Assembly: GCA_017451665.1 (NCBI GenBank)
Contig: JAFTNX010000048.1
Span: 1 to 18,160, forward strand
Direction: 5' to 3'
DNA from: Oscillospiraceae bacterium
GTDB lineage: Bacteria > Bacillota > Clostridia > Oscillospirales > Ruminococcaceae
DNA length: 18,160 bases
Shown piece after piece: positions 1-6,869 of this stretch. The first letter of the stretch is position 1, and each line of letters opens with the position of its first letter. Made by a program: the position numbers and the translations under genes. A model generated the notes under the pieces. The model was not told where the DNA came from and made no database searches. It saw only the letters and a list, made by a program, of their open reading frames with translations.

Positions 1-66
1 CATTGTAAATTTCGTTAAAGAAACAGCTGTACTCTCCCGTATGGCAGGCAACACCTGTCTGTTTTT
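1..66 (-). pseudogene. Duplicated 3' tail of hisI (fragment, runs off window)
   Basis: Bases 1-61 match bases 112-172, the 3' coding end of hisI, with three mismatches. Read on the minus strand in the hisI frame it encodes Q-T-G-V-A-C-H-T-G-E-Y-S-C-F-F-N-E-I-Y-N, identical to the HisI C-terminus including both cysteines of the metal site. The three base differences fall in third positions (Thr ACG/ACA, Gly GGA/GGT, Glu GAG/GAA) and are all synonymous. Upstream of the match the sequence turns into an A run and an in-frame TGA, and no start codon is in frame, so it is not a gene by itself. The left end lies at the window edge, so what follows (for example hisE) cannot be seen. Best read as a relic of duplication or allele replacement at the end of the operon. 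Confidence 0.8.
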
Positions 67-76
67 TTCATTCTAT

Positions 77-97
77 CCCCTCGCCGAAGGCGAGGGG
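77..97 (-). repeat. GC-rich perfect hairpin just after hisI
   Basis: Arms CCCCTCGCC and GGCGAGGGG form a perfect 9-bp stem around a 3-nt loop, starting 6 nt after the hisI stop codon. It is far more GC-rich than its surroundings. On the minus strand it is followed by an A-rich stretch, not a U tract, so it is not a canonical intrinsic terminator. It could be an mRNA 3'-end stabiliser, a non-canonical terminator, or a small dispersed palindromic unit. Its position exactly between the two hisI tails suggests it came with, or marks, the duplication junction. Confidence 0.6.
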
Positions 98-103
98 AAG
101 AAA

Positions 104-451
104 CTACTCTTCATTGTAAATTTCGTTAAAGAAACAGCTGTATTCACCTGTATGGCAGGCAACACCTGTCTGCTTGACATTCAACAGCAAGGTGTCGTTG
201 TCGCAGTCGGCGTAAATTGAAACAACCTTCTGAAGATGTCCACTTGTAGCGCCCTTATTCCAGTATTCCTGTCTTGAACGACTCCAGTACCATGTATAGC
301 CTGTTTCAAGGGTTTTCTTTAAGCTTTCCTTGTTCATATAAGCAAGCATCAGCACAGTTTTTGTGTCAACATCAAAAGCTATTGCAGGTGTAAGCTCGCC
401 CTTTTCAAAATATTTATCCAGATTGTTTATATCAATTTTAATCTTGCTCAT
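104..451 (-). CDS. hisI: Phosphoribosyl-AMP cyclohydrolase HisI (monofunctional)
   Basis: HisI opens the purine ring of phosphoribosyl-AMP to give ProFAR, the third step of histidine synthesis, in the cytosol as a metal-dependent dimer. The 115-residue protein matches the cyclohydrolase domain alone. The metal-binding region is intact: D-C-D-N-D at residues 82-86 (Asp82, Cys83, Asp84, Asp86), then V-A-C-H-T-G at 97-102 with Cys99 and S-C-F-F with Cys106. There is no C-terminal HisE (PR-ATP pyrophosphatase) domain, so HisE must be a separate gene; it is not in this window. The ATG at 451 has an AGGAG about 6 nt upstream and lies 8 nt after the hisF stop, consistent with translational coupling. 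It ends in TAG. The last 61 bases of the matching tail occur again at 1-61. Confidence 0.95.
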   Translation of the reverse strand: MSKIKIDINNLDKYFEKGELTPAIAFDVDTKTVLMLAYMNKESLKKTLETGYTWYWSRSRQEYWNKGATSGHLQKVVSIYADCDNDTLLLNVKQTGVACHTGEYSCFFNEIYNEE

Positions 452-459
452 AAATTCTC

Positions 460-1215
460 CTATCTGATAAGTATTCCCTTACTTCTGCAGTCGTCCTTTA
501 CTTCCCCGACTGTCAGTTCCTTGAAATGGAAAAGTGATGCTGCAAGTGCTGCCGAGCAGTCTGTCTTTAAAAATGCCTCTGCAAAGTGTTCAAGCTTTCC
601 TGCTCCACCACTTGCAATAACAGGAATTTTAACAGCGTCAACTACCGATTTGAGCATTTCCAAATCAAATCCACCACGCACTCCGTCGGTGTCAATTGAG
701 TTAAGGCAGATTTCACCTGCGCCAAGCTGTTCAATTTTCTTAACCCAGTCGATAAGGTCAATCTGCATATCAATTCTGCCACCGTTAATAAAAACTGTCC
801 ACTTTTTGTCAGCAATCTTCTTAGCGTCAATTCCTACGCAGATACACTGTGAGCCGAAAATATCAGCTCCGTCCTTTATAAGCTGTGGGTTTTTAACAGC
901 CTGCGAATTTACAGAAACCTTATCAGCACCTGCTCTCAAAGTTTCTCTGATATCATCAACGGTAGTAATTCCACCACCAACTGTAAGAGGTACAAACACC
1001 TTTTTTGCAGTTTCTCTTACAACGTCAAGCATTACGCCTCTGCCCTCGTGGGAAGCTGTAATATCATAAAAAACTATTTCATCAGCGCCCTGCTTATTAT
1101 ATTCATAAGCACACGCAACAGGGTCCCCAACTTCCTTTATTCCCTGGAAGTTTACCCCCTTAACAACCTTTCCGTCACGCACGTCAAGGCAAGGAATTAT
1201 TCTTTTGGCAAGCAT
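460..1215 (-). CDS. hisF: Imidazole glycerol phosphate synthase, cyclase subunit HisF
   Basis: HisF is the (beta-alpha)8-barrel subunit of IGP synthase. It uses ammonia channelled from HisH to turn PRFAR into IGP and AICAR. The 251 residues are full length for the family. The two catalytic aspartates sit at the standard positions: Asp11 in C-L-D-V-R-D-G and Asp130 in V-G-I-D-A-K. The phosphate-binding loops T-V-G-G-G-I (residues 78-83) and A-S-G-G-A-G are present. The ATG at 1215 directly abuts the hisH stop codon (1216-1218), with a GGAGG-type ribosome site inside the end of hisH, so the two subunits are probably translationally coupled. Most his operons of this type have hisA between hisH and hisF; there is no room for it here. 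Confidence 0.97.
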   Translation of the reverse strand: MLAKRIIPCLDVRDGKVVKGVNFQGIKEVGDPVACAYEYNKQGADEIVFYDITASHEGRGVMLDVVRETAKKVFVPLTVGGGITTVDDIRETLRAGADKVSVNSQAVKNPQLIKDGADIFGSQCICVGIDAKKIADKKWTVFINGGRIDMQIDLIDWVKKIEQLGAGEICLNSIDTDGVRGGFDLEMLKSVVDAVKIPVIASGGAGKLEHFAEAFLKTDCSAALAASLFHFKELTVGEVKDDCRSKGILIR

Positions 1216-1830
1216 TTATTTTCCCTCCTTGCAAAGCTGTGCAAAATTTTTAAGGATTGTAAGTCCTGCGTCACCTGATTTTTCAGGGTGGAACTGTGCT
1301 CCGAAAACTGTTTTTCCGTCGCTTACAAGTGCAGGAACTTTTCCACCATAGGTTGAATACGCAACAACATTTTCGCTGTCGCAGACAGCCTTATATGAGT
1401 GAACAAAATACACATAAGTATTATCAGAAAGTCCCTGAGTAAGTGGGCATTCCATATTGAATTCAAGCTCATTCCAGCCCATATGTGGAATAATCAAGTC
1501 AGGTTCATCCATATAACGGACTTCACCCTTTATAAGTCCAAGACCGTCGCATTCTTCAAATTCAAAGCCCTTTTCAAACAAAAGCTGCATTCCGAGACAA
1601 ATTCCAAGAAAAGGCTTTTTGTGTGACTGTTCCTTGATTGTATCAACAAGTCCGCTTTCATTTAACATTTTCATAGCCCAAGGGTATGCCCCAACGCCCG
1701 GAAGAATTATTCCGTCAGCATTTATAATTTCTTCCTTGTCCTTTGTGAGCTTGTTTTCAACGCCTAAAAAATCAAGGGCATTTTTAACGCTGAAAATATT
1801 GCCTGCGCCGTAGTCAATTATAGCAATCAT
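1216..1830 (-). CDS. hisH: Imidazole glycerol phosphate synthase, glutaminase subunit HisH
   Basis: HisH is the class I glutamine amidotransferase that feeds ammonia to HisF. With the start at M-I-A-I-I-D-Y-G (ATG at 1830) the protein is 204 residues, normal for the family. The catalytic triad is visible: Cys78 in G-I-C-L-G-M, His181 and Glu183 in Q-F-H-P-E-K. The reading frame stays open 20 codons further upstream, but that extension overlaps the hisB stop and does not resemble HisH. An AAGGAA lies about 10 nt before the chosen ATG. hisB ends 25 nt upstream and hisF begins on the base after the hisH stop. Confidence 0.96.
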   Translation of the reverse strand: MIAIIDYGAGNIFSVKNALDFLGVENKLTKDKEEIINADGIILPGVGAYPWAMKMLNESGLVDTIKEQSHKKPFLGICLGMQLLFEKGFEFEECDGLGLIKGEVRYMDEPDLIIPHMGWNELEFNMECPLTQGLSDNTYVYFVHSYKAVCDSENVVAYSTYGGKVPALVSDGKTVFGAQFHPEKSGDAGLTILKNFAQLCKEGK

Positions 1831-1855
1831 TAAATTATCATTCCTTAAATAAGAT

Positions 1856-2440
1856 TTACAAAACTCCCTTTGTAGAAAGCACTTCACCATTATTGTTCTT
1901 CTTTACGGCATTTTTGAATGCGTGTGCAAACGCCTTGAAAAGTGCCTCTGAAATATGGTGGTCGTTCTTTCCGTAGCAATTTTTAAGGTGGAGAGTAATT
2001 CCAGTATTAAAACTCAAGGCTCTGAAAAATTCCTCCACAAGGCAGGTATCCATTTCGCCCATTTTATCGTCAGAAAAATCAGCGTCAAACACCAAAAATG
2101 GTCTGCCACTTACGTCAAGGGCACAGAATCCCAACGCCTCGTCCATTGGAATATAAGCGTTTCCATAGCGTAAAATTCCGCTCTTGTCGCCAAGTGCCTG
2201 AGCGATAGCCTGACCGATAACTATTCCTGTATCCTCAACTGTGTGGTGTGCGTCAACATAAAGGTCGCCCTTGACATTTACTTCAAGGTCAAGTCCCCCG
2301 TGCACTCCAAAAGCTGTAAGCATATGGTCAAAAAATCCCACGCCTGTATCAATTTTAACATTTCCCTCACCGTCAAGGTTAAGCTTAACGGAAATTTCAG
2401 TTTCTTTTGTTTTTCTCTCTACCTGTGCTGTTCTTGACAT
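1856..2440 (-). CDS. hisB: Imidazoleglycerol-phosphate dehydratase HisB
   Basis: HisB dehydrates imidazole glycerol phosphate to imidazole acetol phosphate using two manganese ions. The protein is 194 residues from the ATG at 2440 (M-S-R-T-A-Q), the length of a dehydratase-only enzyme; the phosphatase domain of enterobacterial HisB is absent. The metal-binding histidine motifs are intact: F-F-D-H-M-L, D-A-H-H-T-V-E-D and K-N-D-H-H-I-S-E-A. A GAAAGGAA sits about 8 nt before this ATG. Upstream in-frame TTG (2458) and ATG (2449) codons overlap that ribosome site and are less likely starts. The histidinol-phosphatase needed between HisC and HisD is not encoded in this window. Confidence 0.95.
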   Translation of the reverse strand: MSRTAQVERKTKETEISVKLNLDGEGNVKIDTGVGFFDHMLTAFGVHGGLDLEVNVKGDLYVDAHHTVEDTGIVIGQAIAQALGDKSGILRYGNAYIPMDEALGFCALDVSGRPFLVFDADFSDDKMGEMDTCLVEEFFRALSFNTGITLHLKNCYGKNDHHISEALFKAFAHAFKNAVKKNNNGEVLSTKGVL

Positions 2441-2464
2441 AATTTTCATTCCTTTCAAAAATAG

Positions 2465-3517
2465 TCAGACAATCTCTCTGAGAGCGTTTATAAGCTCTGC
2501 ATTTTCTTCCTCTGTGCCTGTGGAAATTCTCAGATAACCCTTGAATTTTCTCACAGCGATTGATTTTTCAAGAAGACTCTCAAAAATTTCATCAGCGTAA
2601 TCTGTTTTTATAAACACGAAATTTGTAGCGCTCTCATAAATCTTCAAAAGCTTATCGCTTGCCTCCATAAGGAGAACGCACGCCTTATAAAGCTCATTTC
2701 TGCCCTCAATCATACGGGCAGTTCTTTCATCAAGAAGTGCTTTTTCCTTAAACACAACCTCAGCAGTTTTCTGTGAAATAATGTCTGTATTGTACGGGGA
2801 TTTTACTGCCCTCATAGCGTTTGTAATCTTTTCGTTTGCAACAGCAAAGCCCATTCTTATACCTGCAAGTCCGATAGCCTTTGAGCAGGTCTTTAAAATC
2901 ATAAGATTATCATACTGGCTGACACTATCAAGAAGTGACTCATTCCAGAAATCCATATAAGCCTCATCAAGTACAACAAGGCATTCCTTATTTATCCCGT
3001 CAAGGAGCTTTTCAACATTTTTTCTGTCAAGGCCTATTGAAGTAGGGTTACAAGGATTTGAGAAAATAAGCATTTTTGCGTTATTTTCGTTACAGAATGA
3101 AACAAGCTCTGAAACGTCAATTGTCAAATCCTCATTCTTTTGAAAAACAAGTGGCTGGGTTTCATAAATGCTACCGTAAAAGGCATACATTGAGAAATCC
3201 TGCGACAAGGTAACAACCTTGTCACCTGTTTCCAGGAATGTGCTTGAAATAATACTGATAAGCTCATCAGAGCCGTTACCTGCTGTGATGTATTTTTCTT
3301 CAAGATTATAATAGTCAGCAAAAGCCTTTACTGCTTCCTTAGCAAAAGGGTCAGGATATCTGTTAAAGCTAAGCTTTTTGATTTCTTCACAGAGCTTATC
3401 CTTTAACTCATCACCCAAATCGAAACAGCTTTCGTTTGCGTCAAGACGGATTTTATATTCCCCCTGAATAGGCTCATAAGGAATTAAATCCTTTAATTTT
3501 TTATTCAACTGATACAT
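2465..3517 (-). CDS. hisC: Histidinol-phosphate aminotransferase HisC
   Basis: HisC is a PLP-dependent class I/II aminotransferase converting imidazole acetol phosphate and glutamate to histidinol phosphate. At 350 residues it is full length. Visible fold-type I motifs are the N-terminal R-L-D-A-N-E-S, the G-N-G-S-D-E cofactor phosphate region at about 81-86, N-P-C-N-P-T near 154-159, D-E-A-Y (Asp184, Tyr187) and the PLP lysine in C-S-K-A-I-G (Lys213), followed by R-M-G-F. The ATG at 3517 has an AAAGGAA about 9 nt upstream. hisB begins 24 nt downstream. The 96-nt gap to hisD is unusually long for this operon and is filled by a repeat element. Confidence 0.95.
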   Translation of the reverse strand: MYQLNKKLKDLIPYEPIQGEYKIRLDANESCFDLGDELKDKLCEEIKKLSFNRYPDPFAKEAVKAFADYYNLEEKYITAGNGSDELISIISSTFLETGDKVVTLSQDFSMYAFYGSIYETQPLVFQKNEDLTIDVSELVSFCNENNAKMLIFSNPCNPTSIGLDRKNVEKLLDGINKECLVVLDEAYMDFWNESLLDSVSQYDNLMILKTCSKAIGLAGIRMGFAVANEKITNAMRAVKSPYNTDIISQKTAEVVFKEKALLDERTARMIEGRNELYKACVLLMEASDKLLKIYESATNFVFIKTDYADEIFESLLEKSIAVRKFKGYLRISTGTEEENAELINALREIV

Positions 3518-3554
3518 TTTTTTGCATTTCCTTTCGAGAACTGCGATTTATTTT

Positions 3555-3615
3555 CAATTAATCGTCGCAGACGATACCTTAATTGTCAATTGTCCATTGT
3601 CAATTGTCAATTGTT
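3555..3615 (-). repeat. Heptamer tandem array plus hairpin in the hisD-hisC gap
   Basis: Five adjacent 7-bp units occupy 3581-3615, with consensus AATTGTC; unit 3 is CATTGTC and unit 5 is AATTGTT. Next to them, arms ATCGTC (3561-3566) and GACGAT (3570-3575) enclose GCA. Flanking CAATTA (3555-3560) and TAATTG (3580-3585) extend the stem around a 4-nt bulge. The last heptamer runs into the TAA of hisD (3614-3616). The block fills most of the gap between hisD and hisC but leaves the hisC ribosome site free. It resembles the heptamer-plus-hairpin block at 6870-6920 in layout, not in sequence. Confidence 0.8.
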
Positions 3616-4903
3616 AAAATCTTACCTTAATAGCATTAGCGTGTGCAGTAAGTCCTTCCTTCTTAGCGATAAGCATAATATCGTCCTTAGCAGCATTAAG
3701 TGCGTCTTCTGTGTAGTAGATATAGCTTGAACGCTTTTCAAAGCTGTTTACTGAAAGTGGTGAGAAGAATCTTGCTGTACCGCTTGTAGGTAAAACGTGG
3801 TTAGGACCTGCATAGTAGTCACCAAGTGGCTCTGGAGCAAATGCGCCAAGGAATACTGAACCTGCGTTGTCAAGTCTGCCGATGTATTACATTGGGTTTT
3901 CAAAAAGGACTTCAAGGTGTTCAGGTGCAAGTCTGTTTGCAATATCGCAAGCCTGGTTTTTATCATCACAGATAATAATTGCGCCGTAGTCTGAAAGTGA
4001 CTTTAAGATAATGCTTGCTCTTGAAAGGTTAGGAAGCTGTTTTTCAAGTTCTTCGATAGTTTCTTCAGCAATTCTTTCGCTTGTTGTAACAAGAATAGCT
4101 GATGCAAGCACATCGTGTTCTGCCTGTGACATAAGGTCAGCGGCAATATACTTAGGGTTTGCCTTGTGGTCAGCAAGCACAAGAATTTCACTTGGGCCTG
4201 CAATCATATCAATATCAACCACACCATAAAGGAGCTTCTTGGCAGTAGCAACAAAGATATTACCAGGGCCTACAATCTTATCAACCTTTGGAATCTGTTC
4301 TGTTCCGTAAGCAAGTGCTGCAACAGCCTGTGCGCCACCTGCAAGGAATACTCTGTCAACGCCACAAACAGCAGCTGCAACAAGAATATCCTTGTTTGGC
4401 TGTCCGTTTTTAAGTGGTGGAGTAACCATAATGATTTCCTTAACGCCTGCAATCTTGGCAGGAATAGCATTCATAAGAACAGATGAAGGATAAGCAGCTG
4501 TTCCACCAGGAACATAAAGGCCTACCTTATCAAGACCTCTTACTCTCTGACCGAGAATTACGCCATTTTCCTGTGGGTCGATAAAGCTCTGTGACTTCTG
4601 ACGCTGGTGAAAAGCAGTGATGTTTTCCATAGCATTCAAAAGTGCGTCAACAAACTTCTGGTCAGCCTCTGTAAGTGCGTCGTTAATTACCTCTCTTGGT
4701 ACTTCGTAATACTTAGGCTTAACTCCGTCAAACTGCTTTGTAAAATCAATAACAGCCTTATCCCCTTCAGCTCTTACCTTATCGATAATTTCCCCAACAA
4801 CAGCAGTAACCTTCTTATCGGTTTCGCCGTTTCTCTGTTCAAGCTGATTAAAAAATTCAACTTCGTCTTTTCCGTTTGCAAAAATTTTATTTATAAGTGC
4901 CAT
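3614..4903 (-). pseudogene. hisD: Histidinol dehydrogenase HisD interrupted by an in-frame TAA
   Basis: HisD catalyses the final two NAD-dependent oxidations, histidinol to histidine. The frame from ATG 4903 to TAA 3614 spans 430 codons, exactly the family length, but codon 339 (3887-3889) is TAA. The open part, 3887-4903, gives 338 residues ending P-E-H-L-E-V-L-F-E-N-P-M. After the stop the same frame continues with Y-I-G-R-L-D-N-A-G and keeps full HisD similarity, including G-D-Y-Y-A-G-P-N-H and a terminal A-H-A-N-A-I. Gln260, His263, Glu328 and His329 are before the stop; the zinc ligands matching E. coli Asp360 and His419 (Asp362, His421 here) are after it, so the truncated product should be inactive. 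No restart codon lies just beyond. The stop may be a recent nonsense mutation (GAA to TAA fits), a sequence error, or read through. The ribosome site AGGAAG is 7 nt before the ATG. Confidence 0.9.
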
Positions 4904-4919
4904 AATAATCTTCCTTTCT

Positions 4920-5549
4920 TTAGATGTTAGCTTCGATAAGAGAAACCAGCTTTTCGATTTCTTCCTGTCTGAGCTTCATACTAACCATATTTACAATAAG
5001 TCTTGCTGATACCGGAACAATATCCTCAATAACTTCAAGTCCGTTTTCCTTAAGGGTTGTACCTGTTTCAACTATATCAACGATACCGTCTGAAAGTTCA
5101 AGAAGTGGAGCAAGCTCAACCGAGCCTTCGATTTTAACAATCTCAACGTCCATTCCCTTGCTTTCAAAATGGGCTCTTGCGATATTAGGGTATTTTGTAG
5201 CAATTGTCTTTACGTCATAGCCACCATAGAATTTAGAACCCTTTTTGGTAGCAAGTGCAAACTTACACTTCCCAAATCCCAAATCAACAAGCTCAAAAAA
5301 CTTACCCTGCATCTCCATAATGGTATCCTTACCAACAACGCCCATATCACAGACACCGTGTTCAACGTATGTAATAACGTCGTTTGCCTTAGCAAGAACA
5401 ACCTCAATATTTCCGTCCTCGATAGGGAGAATAAGCTTTCTTCCCTTTTCTCTTACAGCAGTACAATCATAGCCGATTTTTTCAAAAAGTGAAATTGTAT
5501 CCTTTTCAAGTCTGCCTTTTGTAAGTGCAATTCTCAGTGGTTTATTCAT
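4920..5549 (-). CDS. hisG: ATP phosphoribosyltransferase catalytic subunit HisG (short form)
   Basis: HisG condenses ATP and PRPP to phosphoribosyl-ATP, the committed and feedback-controlled step. At 209 residues it is the short form lacking the C-terminal regulatory domain, so it works as a hetero-octamer with HisZ, encoded immediately upstream. The family signature is seen in D-G-I-V-D-I-V-E-T-G-T-T-L, and M-G-V-V-G-K-D is also typical. I chose the ATG at 5549 (M-N-K-P-L-R-I-A), 9 nt after an AGGAGG. A GTG at 5552 is also in frame. The start overlaps the hisZ stop by 8 nt, indicating coupled translation, as expected for two subunits needed in equal amounts. Confidence 0.95.
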   Translation of the reverse strand: MNKPLRIALTKGRLEKDTISLFEKIGYDCTAVREKGRKLILPIEDGNIEVVLAKANDVITYVEHGVCDMGVVGKDTIMEMQGKFFELVDLGFGKCKFALATKKGSKFYGGYDVKTIATKYPNIARAHFESKGMDVEIVKIEGSVELAPLLELSDGIVDIVETGTTLKENGLEVIEDIVPVSARLIVNMVSMKLRQEEIEKLVSLIEANI

Positions 5550-6744
5550 CACAGCAGACCTCCTTTATTTCTTCATCAACAACATAAATCTTTTTAATTC
5601 CCTTTTTCTTTGCATAATCAATTGTTTCATCAAGGGTATCAAAAAGTCCGTTTTCAACAGTCATTCCCTTATTACAAAGTTCACGGGCATAAGCGATAGC
5701 TTCAACAACAAAACCCTTCTTTCCGAAAACAACAGCGTCAGGAATACTGATTTCAGGTGAAGCACCCTTTTTTCTCATATAGTTTGCAATAGCGTCAACA
5801 TTCACGCCAAAGCCAACAGCATTCACATCTCTGCCGAATTCACCGATAAGCTTATCGTATCTTCCACCCTTTAAAACAGCCGAGCCTACGCCTGAAATAT
5901 AGCCCTTGAAAACTATTCCTGTATAGTAGTCGATATGGCTTACGATACCCAAATCAACAGAAATCTTTCCTTCGTATCCGAGGCAGGTAAGTCTGTCGTA
6001 AACTTCTCTCAGATTAACTAAAATTCCGTCAATCTTATCGTCGGTAAACAGTTCAGCAGCCTTATCAAAAACTTCAACCCCACCAAAAAGTCTTGGAAGC
6101 TGTTTTAAAGTCTTGATAATCTGATTATCACCGATTGTATCAAGAAGGTCGTTAAGTGCAGGATAGTTTTTAGCAGAAATAAGCATTCTTATTTCTTCCT
6201 CAACCATCTTATCTACTCCCAGCTTATCAATAAGTGCCTTAAAGTAGCCGATATGTCCGATTTCAAGTCTGAAATTATCATCAAATTCCTTAAGTGAAGA
6301 AACACCCAGACAAAGAACTTCATAATCGCCACGCTTTACAGATGCGCTTCCGATAAGTTCAACACCTGCCTGCACCATTTCATCACTTCTACCCTTTAAA
6401 AGGGAATTATTCTCATAAAGGCTCTGGTTATAAAACAGTCTTAACGGAAGCTCTGACTCCTTAAGTCTTGTTGCAACAAGTCTTGCAATAGGAAGTGTTG
6501 AGTCAGGACGCATAACAATAAGTCTGCCCTTTGAGTCAGTAAGCTTATAAAGGCTTTCCTGACGGAAACCTCTTGCGCTTGAGCTGAACACGTCGTAAAA
6601 CTCAATCCCCGGTGTCACAACCTCGCTATAACCAAATCCCTTAAAAAGTCCTTCGAGCTTGCTTTCAACTTCCTTTCTTGCAAGGCAGTCCTCAAAAAGC
6701 AAATCTCTTGTCCCCTCAGGGGTAATCAAATCGTATCTTTTCAT
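5542..6744 (-). CDS. hisZ: ATP phosphoribosyltransferase regulatory subunit HisZ
   Basis: HisZ is a catalytically inactive paralogue of histidyl-tRNA synthetase that activates short HisG and mediates histidine feedback. The 400-residue protein opens with P-E-G-T-R-D-L-L and has class II synthetase-like segments M-R-P-D-S-T-L-P-I-A-R near residue 80 and G-G-R-Y-D-K-L near 290. A full histidyl-tRNA synthetase is less likely: it would have the anticodon-binding domain, and this gene heads a his operon directly before a short HisG. It is the first gene after the operon promoter. The AAGGAG is about 13 nt from the ATG at 6744, a long spacing; an ATG-TAG pair (6748-6753), in frame and nearer the ribosome site, lies between them. 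Confidence 0.93.
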   Translation of the reverse strand: MKRYDLITPEGTRDLLFEDCLARKEVESKLEGLFKGFGYSEVVTPGIEFYDVFSSSARGFRQESLYKLTDSKGRLIVMRPDSTLPIARLVATRLKESELPLRLFYNQSLYENNSLLKGRSDEMVQAGVELIGSASVKRGDYEVLCLGVSSLKEFDDNFRLEIGHIGYFKALIDKLGVDKMVEEEIRMLISAKNYPALNDLLDTIGDNQIIKTLKQLPRLFGGVEVFDKAAELFTDDKIDGILVNLREVYDRLTCLGYEGKISVDLGIVSHIDYYTGIVFKGYISGVGSAVLKGGRYDKLIGEFGRDVNAVGFGVNVDAIANYMRKKGASPEISIPDAVVFGKKGFVVEAIAYARELCNKGMTVENGLFDTLDETIDYAKKKGIKKIYVVDEEIKEVCCDE

Positions 6745-6811
6745 ATCCTACATACGTCTCCTTGAATGTATTTCAAAATATTTTATCGTGCTAAAGTGTT
6801 ATCATAGTAAC

Positions 6812-6840
6812 ATAATAGCATATTATCACAGTTTTGTCAA
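6812..6840 (-). promoter_or_regulatory. Sigma-A-type promoter of the his operon, with dyad over the -10
   Basis: On the minus strand a perfect -35 TTGACA (6835-6840) and a -10 TATTAT (6812-6817) are separated by exactly 17 nt. Transcription should start near 6805, giving a leader of roughly 60 nt before hisZ. That leader is too short for a T-box, so histidine-tRNA control by that route is unlikely. A perfect inverted repeat, ATAATA and TATTAT around a 3-nt centre (6812-6826), covers the -10 and part of the spacer, and an imperfect GTTA/TAAC dyad lies just downstream at about 6799-6812. Either could be an operator; the regulator is unknown. Confidence 0.85.
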
Positions 6841-6869
6841 CCTACAAACTAAACAAAACTCACAAAACA

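Noticed and set aside
77..97. Canonical intrinsic terminator of the his operon
   Set aside because: The stem is strong but is followed on the minus strand by an A-rich stretch rather than a U tract.
521..1069. 182-residue plus-strand open frame
   Set aside because: It lies entirely opposite hisF, its translation is serine/proline/isoleucine-rich with no family motif, and the hisF product is unambiguous.
3581..3615. CRISPR array
   Set aside because: Units are 7 bp and directly adjacent without spacers; no cas genes are present.
3748..3969. Open frame over the hisD stop, possibly a separate C-terminal protein
   Set aside because: It is in a different frame from hisD and its translation is not HisD-like; the true HisD C-terminus continues in the original frame without a start codon.
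5542..6744. Histidyl-tRNA synthetase hisS
   Set aside because: The protein lacks the C-terminal anticodon-binding part, heads a his operon and overlaps a short-form hisG, which fits hisZ.
6745..6805. T-box leader before the his operon
   Set aside because: The promoter leaves only about 60 nt of leader, too short, and no T-box sequence or specifier stem is visible.
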